Assembly: GCA_018712125.1 (NCBI GenBank)
Contig: DVHM01000183.1
Span: 11,352-75,351 of the forward strand
From: Pullilachnospira_A gallistercoris
Lineage (GTDB): Bacteria; Bacillota; Clostridia; Lachnospirales; Lachnospiraceae
Direction: 5' to 3'
DNA length: 64,000 bases
A program made the translations under genes and the position numbers. The notes beneath the pieces were generated by a model that was not told where the DNA came from, ran no database searches, and saw nothing but the letters and a program-made list of their open reading frames with translations. Positions 27,229-36,080 of this stretch are shown here, piece by piece. The first letter of the stretch is position 1, and each line of letters starts with the position of its first letter.

Positions 27229-30200
27229 ATGAACAGAGAAGAGAACAACATGGGACTGTACCGTTCCGAATTTGAGCATGACAACTGCGGTATCGGCGCT
27301 GTTGTCAGCATGAAAGGGGTAAAGACACACCAGACCGTGTCTGATGCGCTGAAGATCGTAGAAAATTTGGAGCACCGGGCAGGAAAGGATGCCGAGGGAA
27401 AGACCGGCGACGGTGTGGGAATCCTGCTTCAGGTTTCCCATCGCTTTTTCACGAAGGCGGCCTCTGCTCTGGGTATTGACCTGGGCGAGGAGCGAGCCTA
27501 CGGTGTCGGTATGTTTTTCTTCCCCCAGGACGAGCTGCGGCGCAATCAGTCGAAGAAGATGTTTGAGATCATCGTGGAGAAGGAGGGGATGGAATTCCTG
27601 GGATGGAGAACCGTTCCCACCAGACCGGATGTGCTGGGAAAGAAGGCAGTGGACTGCATGCCCTATATCATGCAGGCTTTCGTGAAGAAACCGGAGGATG
27701 TGGAGAAGGGGCTGCCCTTTGACCGGAAGCTCTATGTAGCCCGCCGGGTCTTCGAGCAGACCTGTGAGGACACCTATGTGGTTTCCCTGTCCAGCAGAAC
27801 GATTGTCTACAAGGGAATGTTTCTTGTGGGGCAGCTGCGGACTTTCTTCGAGGATCTGCAGGATAAGGATTACGAGTCGGCGATCGCCATCGTTCACTCC
27901 AGATTCTCCACCAATACGAACCCGAGCTGGGAGAGAGCGCATCCCAACCGTTTCATCGTGCACAACGGAGAGATCAATACGATCAAAGGCAACGCGGACC
28001 GCATGCTGGCCCGGGAGGAGACCATGTACTCTGCTTTCCTGGAGGAGGAGATGTCCAAGATCACACCGGTGGTCAACACGGCAGGTTCCGATTCCGCCAT
28101 GCTGGACAATACGTTGGAGTTTTTCGTGATGAACGGCATGCCCCTTCCGCTGGCTGTCATGATTACCATTCCGGAGCCCTGGATCAACAACAACGCCATG
28201 GATCAGAACCGGAAGGACTTCTATCAGTATTATGCGACCATGATGGAGCCCTGGGACGGACCGGCGTCGATCCTGTTCTCCGACGGAGATATCATGGGAG
28301 CGGTGCTGGACCGCAACGGCCTGCGTCCCTCCAGATACTATGTGACCAACGACGATTACCTGATTCTCTCCTCCGAGGTCGGCGTGCTTCCCATTGAGGA
28401 GAGCCGCATCAAATCCAAGGACCGTCTCAAACCGGGAAAAATGCTTCTGGTGGACACCGTGGAGGGGAGACTTATCGACGACGAGGAACTGAAGAACTAC
28501 TATGCCACAAGACAGCCCTACGGCGAGTGGCTGGACAAGAATCTGATTTCTCTCCACGATCTGAAGATCCCCAACGAGCGGGTGCCGAAGCATACCAAGG
28601 AGGAGCGGCAGAGATTGCAGAAGGCTTTCGGATATACTTACGAAGATCTGAAGACCTCCATTCTGCCCATGGCCTTAAACGGCGGAGAGCAGATCGGGGC
28701 TATGGGAATCGATACGCCCCTGGCGGTCCTCTCCAAGCAGCATCAGCCGCTGTTCAACTATTTCAAGCAGCTGTTTGCCCAGGTGACGAACCCGCCCATC
28801 GATTCCATCCGTGAGGAGGTGGTTACCTCCACGACGATCTATCTCGGCAAGGCGGGAAATGTGCTGGAGGAGAAGGAGGATAACTGCAAGGCGCTGCGCA
28901 TCAATCATCCGATCCTGACCAACACGGATCTGATGAAGATCAAGAATATGAAGGTGGACGGCTTCAAGGTGGAAGTCATTCCGATCATTTACTATAAGAA
29001 CACTTCCCTGGAGAAAGCAATCGATCACCTCTATGTGGAGGCGGACCGGGTGTTCCGGGAGGGCGCCAATATCATTATCCTTTCCGACCGGGGAGTGGAT
29101 GAAAATCATGTGGCGATCCCGTCGCTGCTGGCGGTTTCCGCACTGCAGCAGTATCTGGTGCAGACCAAGAAGCGGACGTCTCTCTCCGTGATTCTTGAGA
29201 GCGGGGAACCCAGAGATGTGCATCATTTCGCGACGCTGCTGGGTTACGGCGCTTCCGCCATCAACCCCTATCTGGCCCAGGAGAGCATTCAGGAGCTGAT
29301 CGATCTCCACATGCTGGACAAGGATTACTACGCGGCGGTGGAGGATTACAACAACGCCATTTTGAGCGGGATCATCAAGATCGCGTCCAAGATGGGAATC
29401 TCCACCATTCAGTCTTACCAGGGCGCGAAGATTTTCGAGGCGCTGGGCATCAGTTCCAGCGTGATCGACAAATATTTTGCCGGTACGGTCAGCCGTGTGG
29501 GCGGTATCGATCTGAAGGATATCCAGGAGGATGTGGAGATGCTTCACACGAAAGCCTTCGATCCCCTGGAGCTGGGGATGGACACCACACTGGACAGCAA
29601 GGGCGCGCACAAGATGCGCAGCGGTCAGGAGGAGCACCTCTACAATCCCCAGACCATCCATCTGCTGCAGTTGTCCACCCGGACCGGAGATTACAATACC
29701 TTCAAAGAATACAGCGCGCTGATCAACGATGAGGAATCGATCAAGAATCTGCGGGGACTGATGGATTTCAAATACCCGAAGAAGGGAATCGATATCGATC
29801 AGGTGGAGAGCGTGGATTCCATCGTCCGTCGGTTTAAGACAGGAGCCATGAGCTACGGCTCCATCTCCAAGGAAGCCCACGAGACCATGGCCATCGCCAT
29901 GAACATGCTTCACGGCAAGTCCAACAGCGGCGAGGGCGGCGAGGAGGAGGAACGTCTTACCATCGGCAAGGACGGCCTCAACCGTTGTTCCGCCATCAAG
30001 CAGGTGGCATCCGGACGTTTCGGCGTGACCAGCCGCTATCTGGTCAGCGCCCAGGAGATTCAGATCAAGATGGCTCAGGGCGCGAAGCCCGGAGAGGGCG
30101 GACACCTGCCCGGAAAGAAAGTGTACCCCTGGATCGCGAAGACCAGACTGTCCACACCGGGTGTATCCCTGATTTCTCCGCCGCCCCATCACGATATCTA

Positions 30201-31767
30201 CTCCATCGAGGATCTGGCGGAGTTGATCTATGATCTGAAGAACGCCAACCGGGACGCGCGGATTTCGGTAAAACTGGTCTCCGAGGCGGGAGTCGGCACT
30301 GTGGCCTCCGGTGTGGCGAAGGCCGGCGCTCAGGTTATCCTGATTTCCGGCTATGACGGCGGCACCGGCGCGGCACCCAGAAGTTCTATCCACAACGCGG
30401 GACTGCCCTGGGAGCTGGGGCTTGCGGAGGCGCATCAGACGCTGACCATGAATGGTCTGCGTGGAAAAGTGATTATCGAGACAGACGGAAAACTGATGAC
30501 AGGACGTGACGTGGCCATCGCGGCCATGCTGGGAGCCGAGGAGTTCGGATTCGCGACAGCACCCCTGGTAACCATGGGCTGTGTGATGATGCGTGTCTGC
30601 AACCTGGACACCTGTCCGGTGGGTATCGCAACCCAGAACCCGGAGCTTCGGAAACGCTTTACCGGAAAACCGGAGTATGTGGTAAACTTCATGCGCTTTA
30701 TCGCCCAGGAACTGCGGGAGTACATGGCGCGTCTGGGCATCCGCACCGTGGATGAGCTGGTGGGCAGAACCGATCTGCTCCAGGTAAAGGAATCCGTGAG
30801 GGAGGGAAGAAGCGGCAAGGTGGATCTTGGCGCCATCCTGAACAATCCCTATGCCGGCGGGAAAGTCAAGATTTCCTATGACAAGAAGGATGTCTTCGAC
30901 TTCAAGCTGAACCAGACGGTGGATGAGAAGATTCTCTCGAAGCGGTTCGCTGACGCCTTGGAAAACGGCACGAGAAAGAGTATTGAGATCGACGTGACCA
31001 ACACAGACCGGGCGGTGGGAACACTGTTCGGAGCTCAGATCACGAGAAAATACGGAGAGCATCTGGCGGAGGACACCTTTACGGTAAAATGTAACGGTTC
31101 CGGCGGACAGAGTTTCGGCGCGTTCATTCCTCAGGGGCTTACGCTGGAGCTGGTGGGCGACAGCAACGATTACTTCGGCAAGGGCCTTTCCGGCGGAAAA
31201 CTGATTGTCTATCCGCCTACCGGGGCAGCCTATCCGGAGGACGAGAATATCATTATCGGAAATGTTGCTCTCTATGGAGCCACCAGCGGCAAGGCTTTCA
31301 TCAACGGTGTGGCCGGGGAGCGCTTCTGCGTCCGCAATTCCGGCGCGACCGCGGTGGTGGAAGGCTGCGGCGATCACGGATGCGAATATATGACCGGCGG
31401 CCGGGTGGTAGTGCTCGGCACGACAGGCAAGAACTTTGCTGCCGGCATGAGCGGCGGTATCGCCTATGTGCTGGATGAGGATGCCACGCTGTACCGGAAA
31501 GTCAACAAGACCATGGTGTCTCTGGAACCTGTGACCGACAAGTACGATGTGCTGGAGCTGAAGGAAATCATCGCCGAGCACGTTGCCTATACAAATTCCC
31601 AGAAGGGCAAGAAGATCTTCGATCACTTCAGCGAGTACCTTCCGAAATTCAAGAAGATTGTACCGCACGACTATAAGAAGATGATGATGACGATTGTCCA
31701 GATGGAAGAAAAAGGACTGAGCAGCGAGCAGGCACAGATTGAGGCCTTCAACGCTCTGACCAGATAG
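27229..31767 (+). CDS. gltB: Glutamate synthase (GOGAT) large subunit
   Basis: Transfers the amide of glutamine to 2-oxoglutarate, giving two glutamates. At 1512 residues it is full length. An N-terminal class II amidotransferase has its nucleophile as Cys20 (DNCGIGAVV); the first 19 residues are probably a cleaved propeptide. The central domain is followed by an FMN-binding barrel (KPGEGGHLPGKKV, GYDGGTGAAPRSS), a 3Fe-4S site MRVCNLDTCPVG, and the C-terminal beta-helix of Gly-rich repeats (GGKLIVYPPTG, GDHGCEYMTGG). gltD follows by 18 bases. With glutamine synthetase III this gives the GS-GOGAT cycle. Confidence 0.97.
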   Translation: MNREENNMGLYRSEFEHDNCGIGAVVSMKGVKTHQTVSDALKIVENLEHRAGKDAEGKTGDGVGILLQVSHRFFTKAASALGIDLGEERAYGVGMFFFPQDELRRNQSKKMFEIIVEKEGMEFLGWRTVPTRPDVLGKKAVDCMPYIMQAFVKKPEDVEKGLPFDRKLYVARRVFEQTCEDTYVVSLSSRTIVYKGMFLVGQLRTFFEDLQDKDYESAIAIVHSRFSTNTNPSWERAHPNRFIVHNGEINTIKGNADRMLAREETMYSAFLEEEMSKITPVVNTAGSDSAMLDNTLEFFVMNGMPLPLAVMITIPEPWINNNAMDQNRKDFYQYYATMMEPWDGPASILFSDGDIMGAVLDRNGLRPSRYYVTNDDYLILSSEVGVLPIEESRIKSKDRLKPGKMLLVDTVEGRLIDDEELKNYYATRQPYGEWLDKNLISLHDLKIPNERVPKHTKEERQRLQKAFGYTYEDLKTSILPMALNGGEQIGAMGIDTPLAVLSKQHQPLFNYFKQLFAQVTNPPIDSIREEVVTSTTIYLGKAGNVLEEKEDNCKALRINHPILTNTDLMKIKNMKVDGFKVEVIPIIYYKNTSLEKAIDHLYVEADRVFREGANIIILSDRGVDENHVAIPSLLAVSALQQYLVQTKKRTSLSVILESGEPRDVHHFATLLGYGASAINPYLAQESIQELIDLHMLDKDYYAAVEDYNNAILSGIIKIASKMGISTIQSYQGAKIFEALGISSSVIDKYFAGTVSRVGGIDLKDIQEDVEMLHTKAFDPLELGMDTTLDSKGAHKMRSGQEEHLYNPQTIHLLQLSTRTGDYNTFKEYSALINDEESIKNLRGLMDFKYPKKGIDIDQVESVDSIVRRFKTGAMSYGSISKEAHETMAIAMNMLHGKSNSGEGGEEEERLTIGKDGLNRCSAIKQVASGRFGVTSRYLVSAQEIQIKMAQGAKPGEGGHLPGKKVYPWIAKTRLSTPGVSLISPPPHHDIYSIEDLAELIYDLKNANRDARISVKLVSEAGVGTVASGVAKAGAQVILISGYDGGTGAAPRSSIHNAGLPWELGLAEAHQTLTMNGLRGKVIIETDGKLMTGRDVAIAAMLGAEEFGFATAPLVTMGCVMMRVCNLDTCPVGIATQNPELRKRFTGKPEYVVNFMRFIAQELREYMARLGIRTVDELVGRTDLLQVKESVREGRSGKVDLGAILNNPYAGGKVKISYDKKDVFDFKLNQTVDEKILSKRFADALENGTRKSIEIDVTNTDRAVGTLFGAQITRKYGEHLAEDTFTVKCNGSGGQSFGAFIPQGLTLELVGDSNDYFGKGLSGGKLIVYPPTGAAYPEDENIIIGNVALYGATSGKAFINGVAGERFCVRNSGATAVVEGCGDHGCEYMTGGRVVVLGTTGKNFAAGMSGGIAYVLDEDATLYRKVNKTMVSLEPVTDKYDVLELKEIIAEHVAYTNSQKGKKIFDHFSEYLPKFKKIVPHDYKKMMMTIVQMEEKGLSSEQAQIEAFNALTR

Positions 31768-31785
31768 GACAGAAAGGAGATACCG

Positions 31786-33270
31786 ATGGGAAAACCAACA
31801 GGATTTTTGGAGTACGAGAGAAAAGACGCGGCTGCCGTTACGCCGCTGGAGAGAATAAAGAATTTTAACGAGTTTCACACCCCTCTGACCAGGGAGGAGC
31901 AGCAGAGACAGGGCGCCCGCTGTATGGACTGCGGCGTTCCCTTCTGCCAGTTCGGAATGAACATCAAGGGAATGACTTCCGGCTGCCCGCTGAATAACCT
32001 GGTGCCCGAGTGGAATGATCTGGTCTATCACGGCAACTGGGAGCAGGCTTACCTGCGCCTGCACAAGACCAGCAATTTCCCGGAATTTACCTGCCGGGTG
32101 TGCCCGGCCCTCTGCGAGAAGGCCTGCACCTGCGGGTTGAACGGGGAACCGGTTTCCACCAAGGCCAACGAGATGGCGATCATCGAGTACGCATACGCTA
32201 ACGGACTGGCAGGGCCGAAACCGCCGAAGACCAGAACCGGCAAAAAGGTGGCGGTCGTCGGATCCGGCCCTGCGGGGCTGGCTGTGGCCGATCAGCTGAA
32301 CATGCGGGGACATCTGGTAACGGTGTTCGAGCGGCATGACCGAATCGGCGGTCTGCTGCGGTACGGCATTCCCAATATGAAGCTGGAGAAGCAGATCATT
32401 GACCGGAAACTGGCGGTTATGGAGGCGGAGGGCGTTACCTTCGTGACAAACGCGGATATCGGAAAAGACGCCAAGAGCAAAAAGCTGTTGGAGGGATTTG
32501 ACGCGGTGGTTCTGGCCTGCGGCGCTTCCCACCCCAGAGATATCCAGGCGCCGGGAAGAGACGCGGCGGGGATCTACTTCGCGGTGGATTTCCTTACCTC
32601 CACCACAAAGAGCCTTCTGGATAACGGGCTGAAGGAGGGAACCTTCATCTCCGCCAAGGGCAAGGACGTGATTGTCATCGGCGGCGGCGATACCGGAAAC
32701 GACTGTGTGGGCACCTGCATCCGTCACGGCTGCAAGTCCATCACACAGCTGGAGATGATGCCGAAGGCTCCCGATGAGCGGGCGGAGAACAACCCCTGGC
32801 CCCAGTGGCCGCTGGTCTGCAAGACCGATTACGGCCAGGAGGAGGCCATCGCGGTGTTCGGCCATGATCCGAGAATTTATACTACGACCGTCAAGGAGTT
32901 CATCAAGGACAAGAAGGGAAATCTGACCAAGGTGGTATTGACATCCCTGGAGTCCCAGGTGGATGAGAAGACCGGAAGACGGATGATGGTTCCCGTGGAG
33001 GGAAGCGAGAAGGAAGTGCCCTGTCAGCTGGTGCTGATCGCGGCGGGCTTCCTGGGAAGCGAGAAGTATGTCACGGACGCTTTCGGCGTCGAGGTGGACG
33101 GACGCACCAACGTGGCGACAAAAGAGGGAAGCTTCATGACCTCCAAGCCCGGCATCTTTGTGGCCGGCGACATGCACACCGGACAGTCTCTGGTGGTCAA
33201 GGCCATGCGCCAGGGCCGGGACTGCGCCTGGGATGTGGACGAGTATCTGATGGGATACTCAAACCTGTAA
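31786..33270 (+). CDS. gltD: Glutamate synthase (GOGAT) small subunit
   Basis: Supplies electrons from NAD(P)H to GltB through FAD and Fe-S clusters. At 494 residues the N-terminal domain carries cysteines for two 4Fe-4S clusters (CMDCGVPFC, GCPLNN; CRVCPALCEKACTCG). The FAD-binding motif is VVGSGPAGLAVADQL, and the NAD(P)-binding motif is VIGGGDTGNDC. The ending FVAGDMHTGQSLVVKAMRQGR closes the FAD site. aaaggaga precedes the ATG and it is cotranscribed with gltB. A bidirectional terminator follows. Confidence 0.97.
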   Translation: MGKPTGFLEYERKDAAAVTPLERIKNFNEFHTPLTREEQQRQGARCMDCGVPFCQFGMNIKGMTSGCPLNNLVPEWNDLVYHGNWEQAYLRLHKTSNFPEFTCRVCPALCEKACTCGLNGEPVSTKANEMAIIEYAYANGLAGPKPPKTRTGKKVAVVGSGPAGLAVADQLNMRGHLVTVFERHDRIGGLLRYGIPNMKLEKQIIDRKLAVMEAEGVTFVTNADIGKDAKSKKLLEGFDAVVLACGASHPRDIQAPGRDAAGIYFAVDFLTSTTKSLLDNGLKEGTFISAKGKDVIVIGGGDTGNDCVGTCIRHGCKSITQLEMMPKAPDERAENNPWPQWPLVCKTDYGQEEAIAVFGHDPRIYTTTVKEFIKDKKGNLTKVVLTSLESQVDEKTGRRMMVPVEGSEKEVPCQLVLIAAGFLGSEKYVTDAFGVEVDGRTNVATKEGSFMTSKPGIFVAGDMHTGQSLVVKAMRQGRDCAWDVDEYLMGYSNL

Positions 33271-33298
33271 GCGGATTTGACAGGAAAATGATAAAAGT

Positions 33299-33325
33299 GG
33301 CGCACACCTGTGCGCCGCTTTTTTT
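33299..33325. terminator. Bidirectional terminator between gltD and the flavin cassette
   Basis: GGCGCACA and TGTGCGCC form a perfect 8-bp stem. On the forward strand T7 follows; on the reverse strand a shorter run of T follows, so it can end both convergent transcripts. Confidence 0.85.
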
Positions 33326-33367
33326 GGATGTACCGTTCATCTTGACCGGCTGGCACGGCTGACGTCG

Positions 33368-34045
33368 CTAATCAGAATGAAATTTATAGCCATAGCCAAT
33401 TACGGTTTTTATATATTCGTGTCCTTTGCAATATGGTTTCAATCTTTTGCGTATTTGGAAAATGGTGTTTTCTACCGCGTGTAAATGGTTATTGGCAGGT
33501 TCGTGCCATATCTTTTCATAGATTTGTTCCTTTGTAAATGTGGTATGAGGAGATGCGTATAGCAGGTAAAAGACCTTAAATTCATTTGTCGATAAATACA
33601 CCTCCTGTCTGCCTATCATGACACAATGTTTTTTGACATCAATGTATAAGGCGCAATTTGTCTGTTCCAAGCCCCAGAACTTTCGGGCGGATAATCTATC
33701 AATCGCTACTTGTTCTATCAGTAAGGATAATTCATCAAATTTTCTGACTTCTCTCAGTTTTTTATATAGATGGATCGTTATAGTGCACCCGTATATGTCG
33801 TTATCAAACTCGAAGATATGAGTTTCGACGGCAATGGCTTTATCGTTATCAAGCGTAGGCCGGGTCCCAACATGGGTAACCCCATAATATGTCCGGTTAT
33901 CCAGCAGAATTTCTGACACATATACACCTGTTTCTGGTAAAGCCGTATATTCGCCTGTTTCTATATTTGCAGTAGGTGTCCCGACGTGTTTCCCGATTCC
34001 CCGGCCATGCACAACCGTTCCTGTTATCGTATAAATAGGTTTCAT
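33368..34045 (-). CDS. Flavokinase domain fused to an OmpR-type winged-helix DNA-binding domain
   Basis: A 225-residue two-domain protein. Residues 1 to about 125 match the riboflavin kinase half of bacterial RibF: VVHGRGIGKHVGTPTAN (PTAN at 24-27), GVTHVGTRPT, and VETHIFEFDNDIYG with the likely catalytic Glu74. The FAD synthetase half is absent. Residues about 130-224 match the C-terminal effector domain of OmpR/PhoB regulators: LSTNEFKVFYLLY, KEQIYEKIW, VENTIFQIRKRL and a final TVIGYGYKF. There is no receiver domain. The start overlaps the RibU stop (ATGA), so it is translationally coupled and lies under the FMN riboswitch. I infer a flavin-converting, flavin-sensing regulator. Archaeal RbkR joins the same functions from unrelated kinase parts in the opposite order. 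The base composition is AT-rich, unlike the neighbours. Confidence 0.88.
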   Translation of the reverse strand: MKPIYTITGTVVHGRGIGKHVGTPTANIETGEYTALPETGVYVSEILLDNRTYYGVTHVGTRPTLDNDKAIAVETHIFEFDNDIYGCTITIHLYKKLREVRKFDELSLLIEQVAIDRLSARKFWGLEQTNCALYIDVKKHCVMIGRQEVYLSTNEFKVFYLLYASPHTTFTKEQIYEKIWHEPANNHLHAVENTIFQIRKRLKPYCKGHEYIKTVIGYGYKFHSD

Positions 34046-34602
34046 AGGTTTTCTTTCTCCGACACGGCAGCATAACCGCTTTTTCTTAAAGCGGTAATGA
34101 CAGGTTTATAAAGCAAAAATGTTATCGCAGCATTTAATACACTCTTAAACAAATTGAATGGAAGAAACGCCGGGAGCAGTAATTCCACAACCGCTTCTCT
34201 TGAGTATCCCATATAAAGCGGGGTAATCAGATAATTCCATAACATCATAACCGAAACCATGGTTACACATCCGACAGACAAACCGATGGCTGCTCCGGAT
34301 ATGGTTCGCTTTTTCCTGTAAATCGCAGAGGCAGTGCACGCAAAGGAAACTGTCTGAACAATATTCATGATACAACCTAAAATTCCCGTGTCACTGACCG
34401 TTATCATTTCAATAGTCGCTACAATGACCGATACGATGCAGGAAGTCATTGGCCCCAAAATCAGTCCGCCCAGAGTAACAATAACGTCTGACGGGTCATA
34501 TTTCAGAAATAGCACGACCGGTATTCTTCCAACGGCCATGATTACATATGTCATTGCACATAGCATGCCGATGGTTGTGATTTTTTTAATTTTAGTGTTC
34601 AT
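34042..34602 (-). CDS. ribU: Riboflavin ECF transporter S component (RibU type)
   Basis: Substrate-binding membrane subunit of an ECF transporter, 186 residues with about six hydrophobic helices. The N-terminus MNTKIKKITTIGMLCAMTYV and the KYDPSDVIVTLGGLILGP region are typical of the RibU/ECF S-component family. The energising EcfA/EcfT module is not nearby, so this would be a group II system sharing a common module. Specificity for riboflavin is supported by the upstream FMN riboswitch and the downstream flavokinase gene. The ATG at 34602 has ggagg eight bases upstream; an extension to 34635 is part of the leader. Confidence 0.88.
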   Translation of the reverse strand: MNTKIKKITTIGMLCAMTYVIMAVGRIPVVLFLKYDPSDVIVTLGGLILGPMTSCIVSVIVATIEMITVSDTGILGCIMNIVQTVSFACTASAIYRKKRTISGAAIGLSVGCVTMVSVMMLWNYLITPLYMGYSREAVVELLLPAFLPFNLFKSVLNAAITFLLYKPVITALRKSGYAAVSEKENL

Positions 34603-34622
34603 ACGAATTTCCTCCATTGTGT

Positions 34623-34662
34623 AAAAAAATAGCACCCGAAAAGAAATGCCTTTTGGGTACTA
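34623..34662 (-). terminator. Riboswitch-linked terminator ahead of ribU
   Basis: On the reverse strand TAGTACCC pairs with GGGTGCTA, with an inner AAAAG/CTTTT stem, then seven T. It lies between the FMN aptamer and the ribU ribosome site, so it is the likely expression platform: terminated when FMN is bound. Confidence 0.88.
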
Positions 34663-34713
34663 AAAGTATTTACAGAACGCAAACCATTGTGTCGCTGTTT
34701 GGAAAAATCTATA

Positions 34714-34827
34714 TGATCTTCTTTTATCCAGACTATACTGTTGGTTTTGGAATTGCACCAAATCGTGCGCTTTTGCGCTCGCGGACTTTACCGCCAATCG
34801 GGAATTTCACCCTGCCCCGAAGACACT
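34714..34827 (-). promoter_or_regulatory. FMN riboswitch (RFN element)
   Basis: Read on the reverse strand, the conserved core is clear in order: TTCGGGGCAGGGTGAAATTC, then TGGCGGTaaAGTCCGCGAGC, a short variable hairpin (GCGC aaaa GCGC), TTTGGTGcAATTCCAAAACC, and AGTCTGGATaaaAGAAGAT. TCTTC and GAAGA close the P1 stem. Two consensus positions differ in a compensating way (ATTGGCGGT and AACCAACAGT instead of ACCGGCGGT and AACCGACAGT). It controls ribU and the flavokinase-regulator gene. Confidence 0.95.
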
Positions 34828-34932
34828 TCTATTCAGTTGTTCCTATCAAGGATATCTCTTATATTGAAGTCCCGCAACAGTTTAGGCAGATTTTGGAAAT
34901 ATTTCGGAAACCTGTATTCTGTTGGCGGACTC

Positions 34933-35008
34933 TGGAAAATCGCCGGCACTTAGCAAAGAGGCGTACGAAAGTGCACCTCTGCGCTTAGTACCGCTGCGAT
35001 TTTCTCCA
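34933..35008 (-). repeat. Long imperfect inverted repeat downstream of aroF
   Basis: Outer arms AAAATCGC/GCGATTTT are perfect and flanked by TGG/CCA-type pairs. Inner arms of 23 bases pair with a few mismatches around a four-base loop (34967-34970). Three of the mismatched positions become G-U pairs on the reverse strand but only one on the forward strand, which suggests a reverse-strand RNA. It may end aroF transcription, although the T run after it is short. Confidence 0.6.
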
Positions 35009-35045
35009 AACGGAAGTGTGTCCGAAAAAGGGGGCTTTTGCCGAC

Positions 35046-36080
35046 TTATTTATTCATCTCCGCAATTGTCATGATCAGCCGTTCGCTGTCCCTCCAGCCG
35101 AGGCAGGGGTCTGTGATGGACTTGCCGTAGGTCTGATGGTCGGAGATGGGCTGGCAGCCCTCCTCGATGTAACTCTCGATCATAACGCCCTTGACCAGCT
35201 TTTTGATCTCCGAGGAGAACTGGCGGCTGGCCATGACCTCCCGGACGATACGGATCTGCTGTTTGAACTGCTTGTTGGAGTTGGAGTGGTTGGCGTCCAC
35301 GATGCAGGCGGGGTTAACCAGATCCATCTCATGGTACATTCTTGACAGACGCATCAGATCCTCGTAGTGGTAGTTCTGCACGCTGTTACCGTGTTTGCTG
35401 ACAGCGCCCCGCAGGATCGTGTGAGCCAGGGGATTTCCGGTGGTCAGTACCTCGTAGCCGGCGAAGGTAAAGTGATGGGGATGCTGAGCCGCGTACACGG
35501 AGTTGAGCATCACGGAGAAGTCGCCGCTGGTGGGGTTCTTCATGCCGGAGGCCACGTCGAAACCGCTGACAGTCAGCCGGTGATGCTGATCCTCCACGGA
35601 CCGGGCGCCGATGGCCACGTAGGAGAGCAGATCCTCCACATAGCCCCAGTTCTCCGGGTAGAGCATCTCGTCGGCGCAGGTAAAACCGCTCTCCTCGATA
35701 GCCCGGATGTGCATCTTTCGCATGGCGATCAGACCTTCCACCATGTCGGGAGCCTTTGTGGGATCCGGCTGGGAGGCGATGCCCTTGTAACCGGAACCGG
35801 TGGTGCGGGGTTTGTTGGTGTAGATCCTCGGGACGATGTAAACCCGGTCGGCCACCTTTTCCTGAACGGCAGTCAGACGATTCACATAGTCGCACACCGC
35901 GTCCTCGTTGTCCGCGGAGCAGGGCCCGATGATGACGAGAAAGCGGTCGTCTTTTCCGGTAATGATATCACTGATGACAGCGTCCCGCTCCTTTTTCAGC
36001 TTCTGATATTTTTCGGGGAGAGGAAGCTCTCTTTTGACCTCCTCGGGTGTGGGCATCTGTTTTAAGTATTTGAAACTCAT
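35046..36080 (-). CDS. aroF: 3-deoxy-7-phosphoheptulonate synthase (DAHP synthase, AroG/AroF type I alpha)
   Basis: First enzyme of aromatic amino acid synthesis, joining PEP and erythrose 4-phosphate. From MSFKYLKQMP it has 344 residues. Family motifs are LVIIGPCSADNEDAV, VPRIYTNKPRTTGSGYKG, GARSVEDQHHR, GMKNPTSGDF and IVDANHSNSNKQ. An aggagg site lies ten bases before this ATG, inside the end of aroE, whose stop overlaps the start (ATGA). The longer frame to 36149 has no family similarity. It is cotranscribed with aroE. Which aromatic end product inhibits it cannot be read from the sequence. Confidence 0.95.
   Translation of the reverse strand: MSFKYLKQMPTPEEVKRELPLPEKYQKLKKERDAVISDIITGKDDRFLVIIGPCSADNEDAVCDYVNRLTAVQEKVADRVYIVPRIYTNKPRTTGSGYKGIASQPDPTKAPDMVEGLIAMRKMHIRAIEESGFTCADEMLYPENWGYVEDLLSYVAIGARSVEDQHHRLTVSGFDVASGMKNPTSGDFSVMLNSVYAAQHPHHFTFAGYEVLTTGNPLAHTILRGAVSKHGNSVQNYHYEDLMRLSRMYHEMDLVNPACIVDANHSNSNKQFKQQIRIVREVMASRQFSSEIKKLVKGVMIESYIEEGCQPISDHQTYGKSITDPCLGWRDSERLIMTIAEMNK

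Noticed and set aside
28675..33177. A reverse-strand open frame of 1500 codons across gltB and gltD
   Set aside because: It is antisense to two clear genes, has no ribosome site or recognisable domain, and arises from the codon bias of the G+C-rich forward genes. Similar long antisense frames occur opposite rnj, nrdA, asnB and ligA.
33368..34045. The flavokinase-winged-helix protein as two genes joined by a sequencing error
   Set aside because: The frame is continuous, the linker (about residues 120-130) is of normal composition, and no ribosome site or start codon with good spacing lies ahead of the winged-helix part. It still deserves a check in related genomes.
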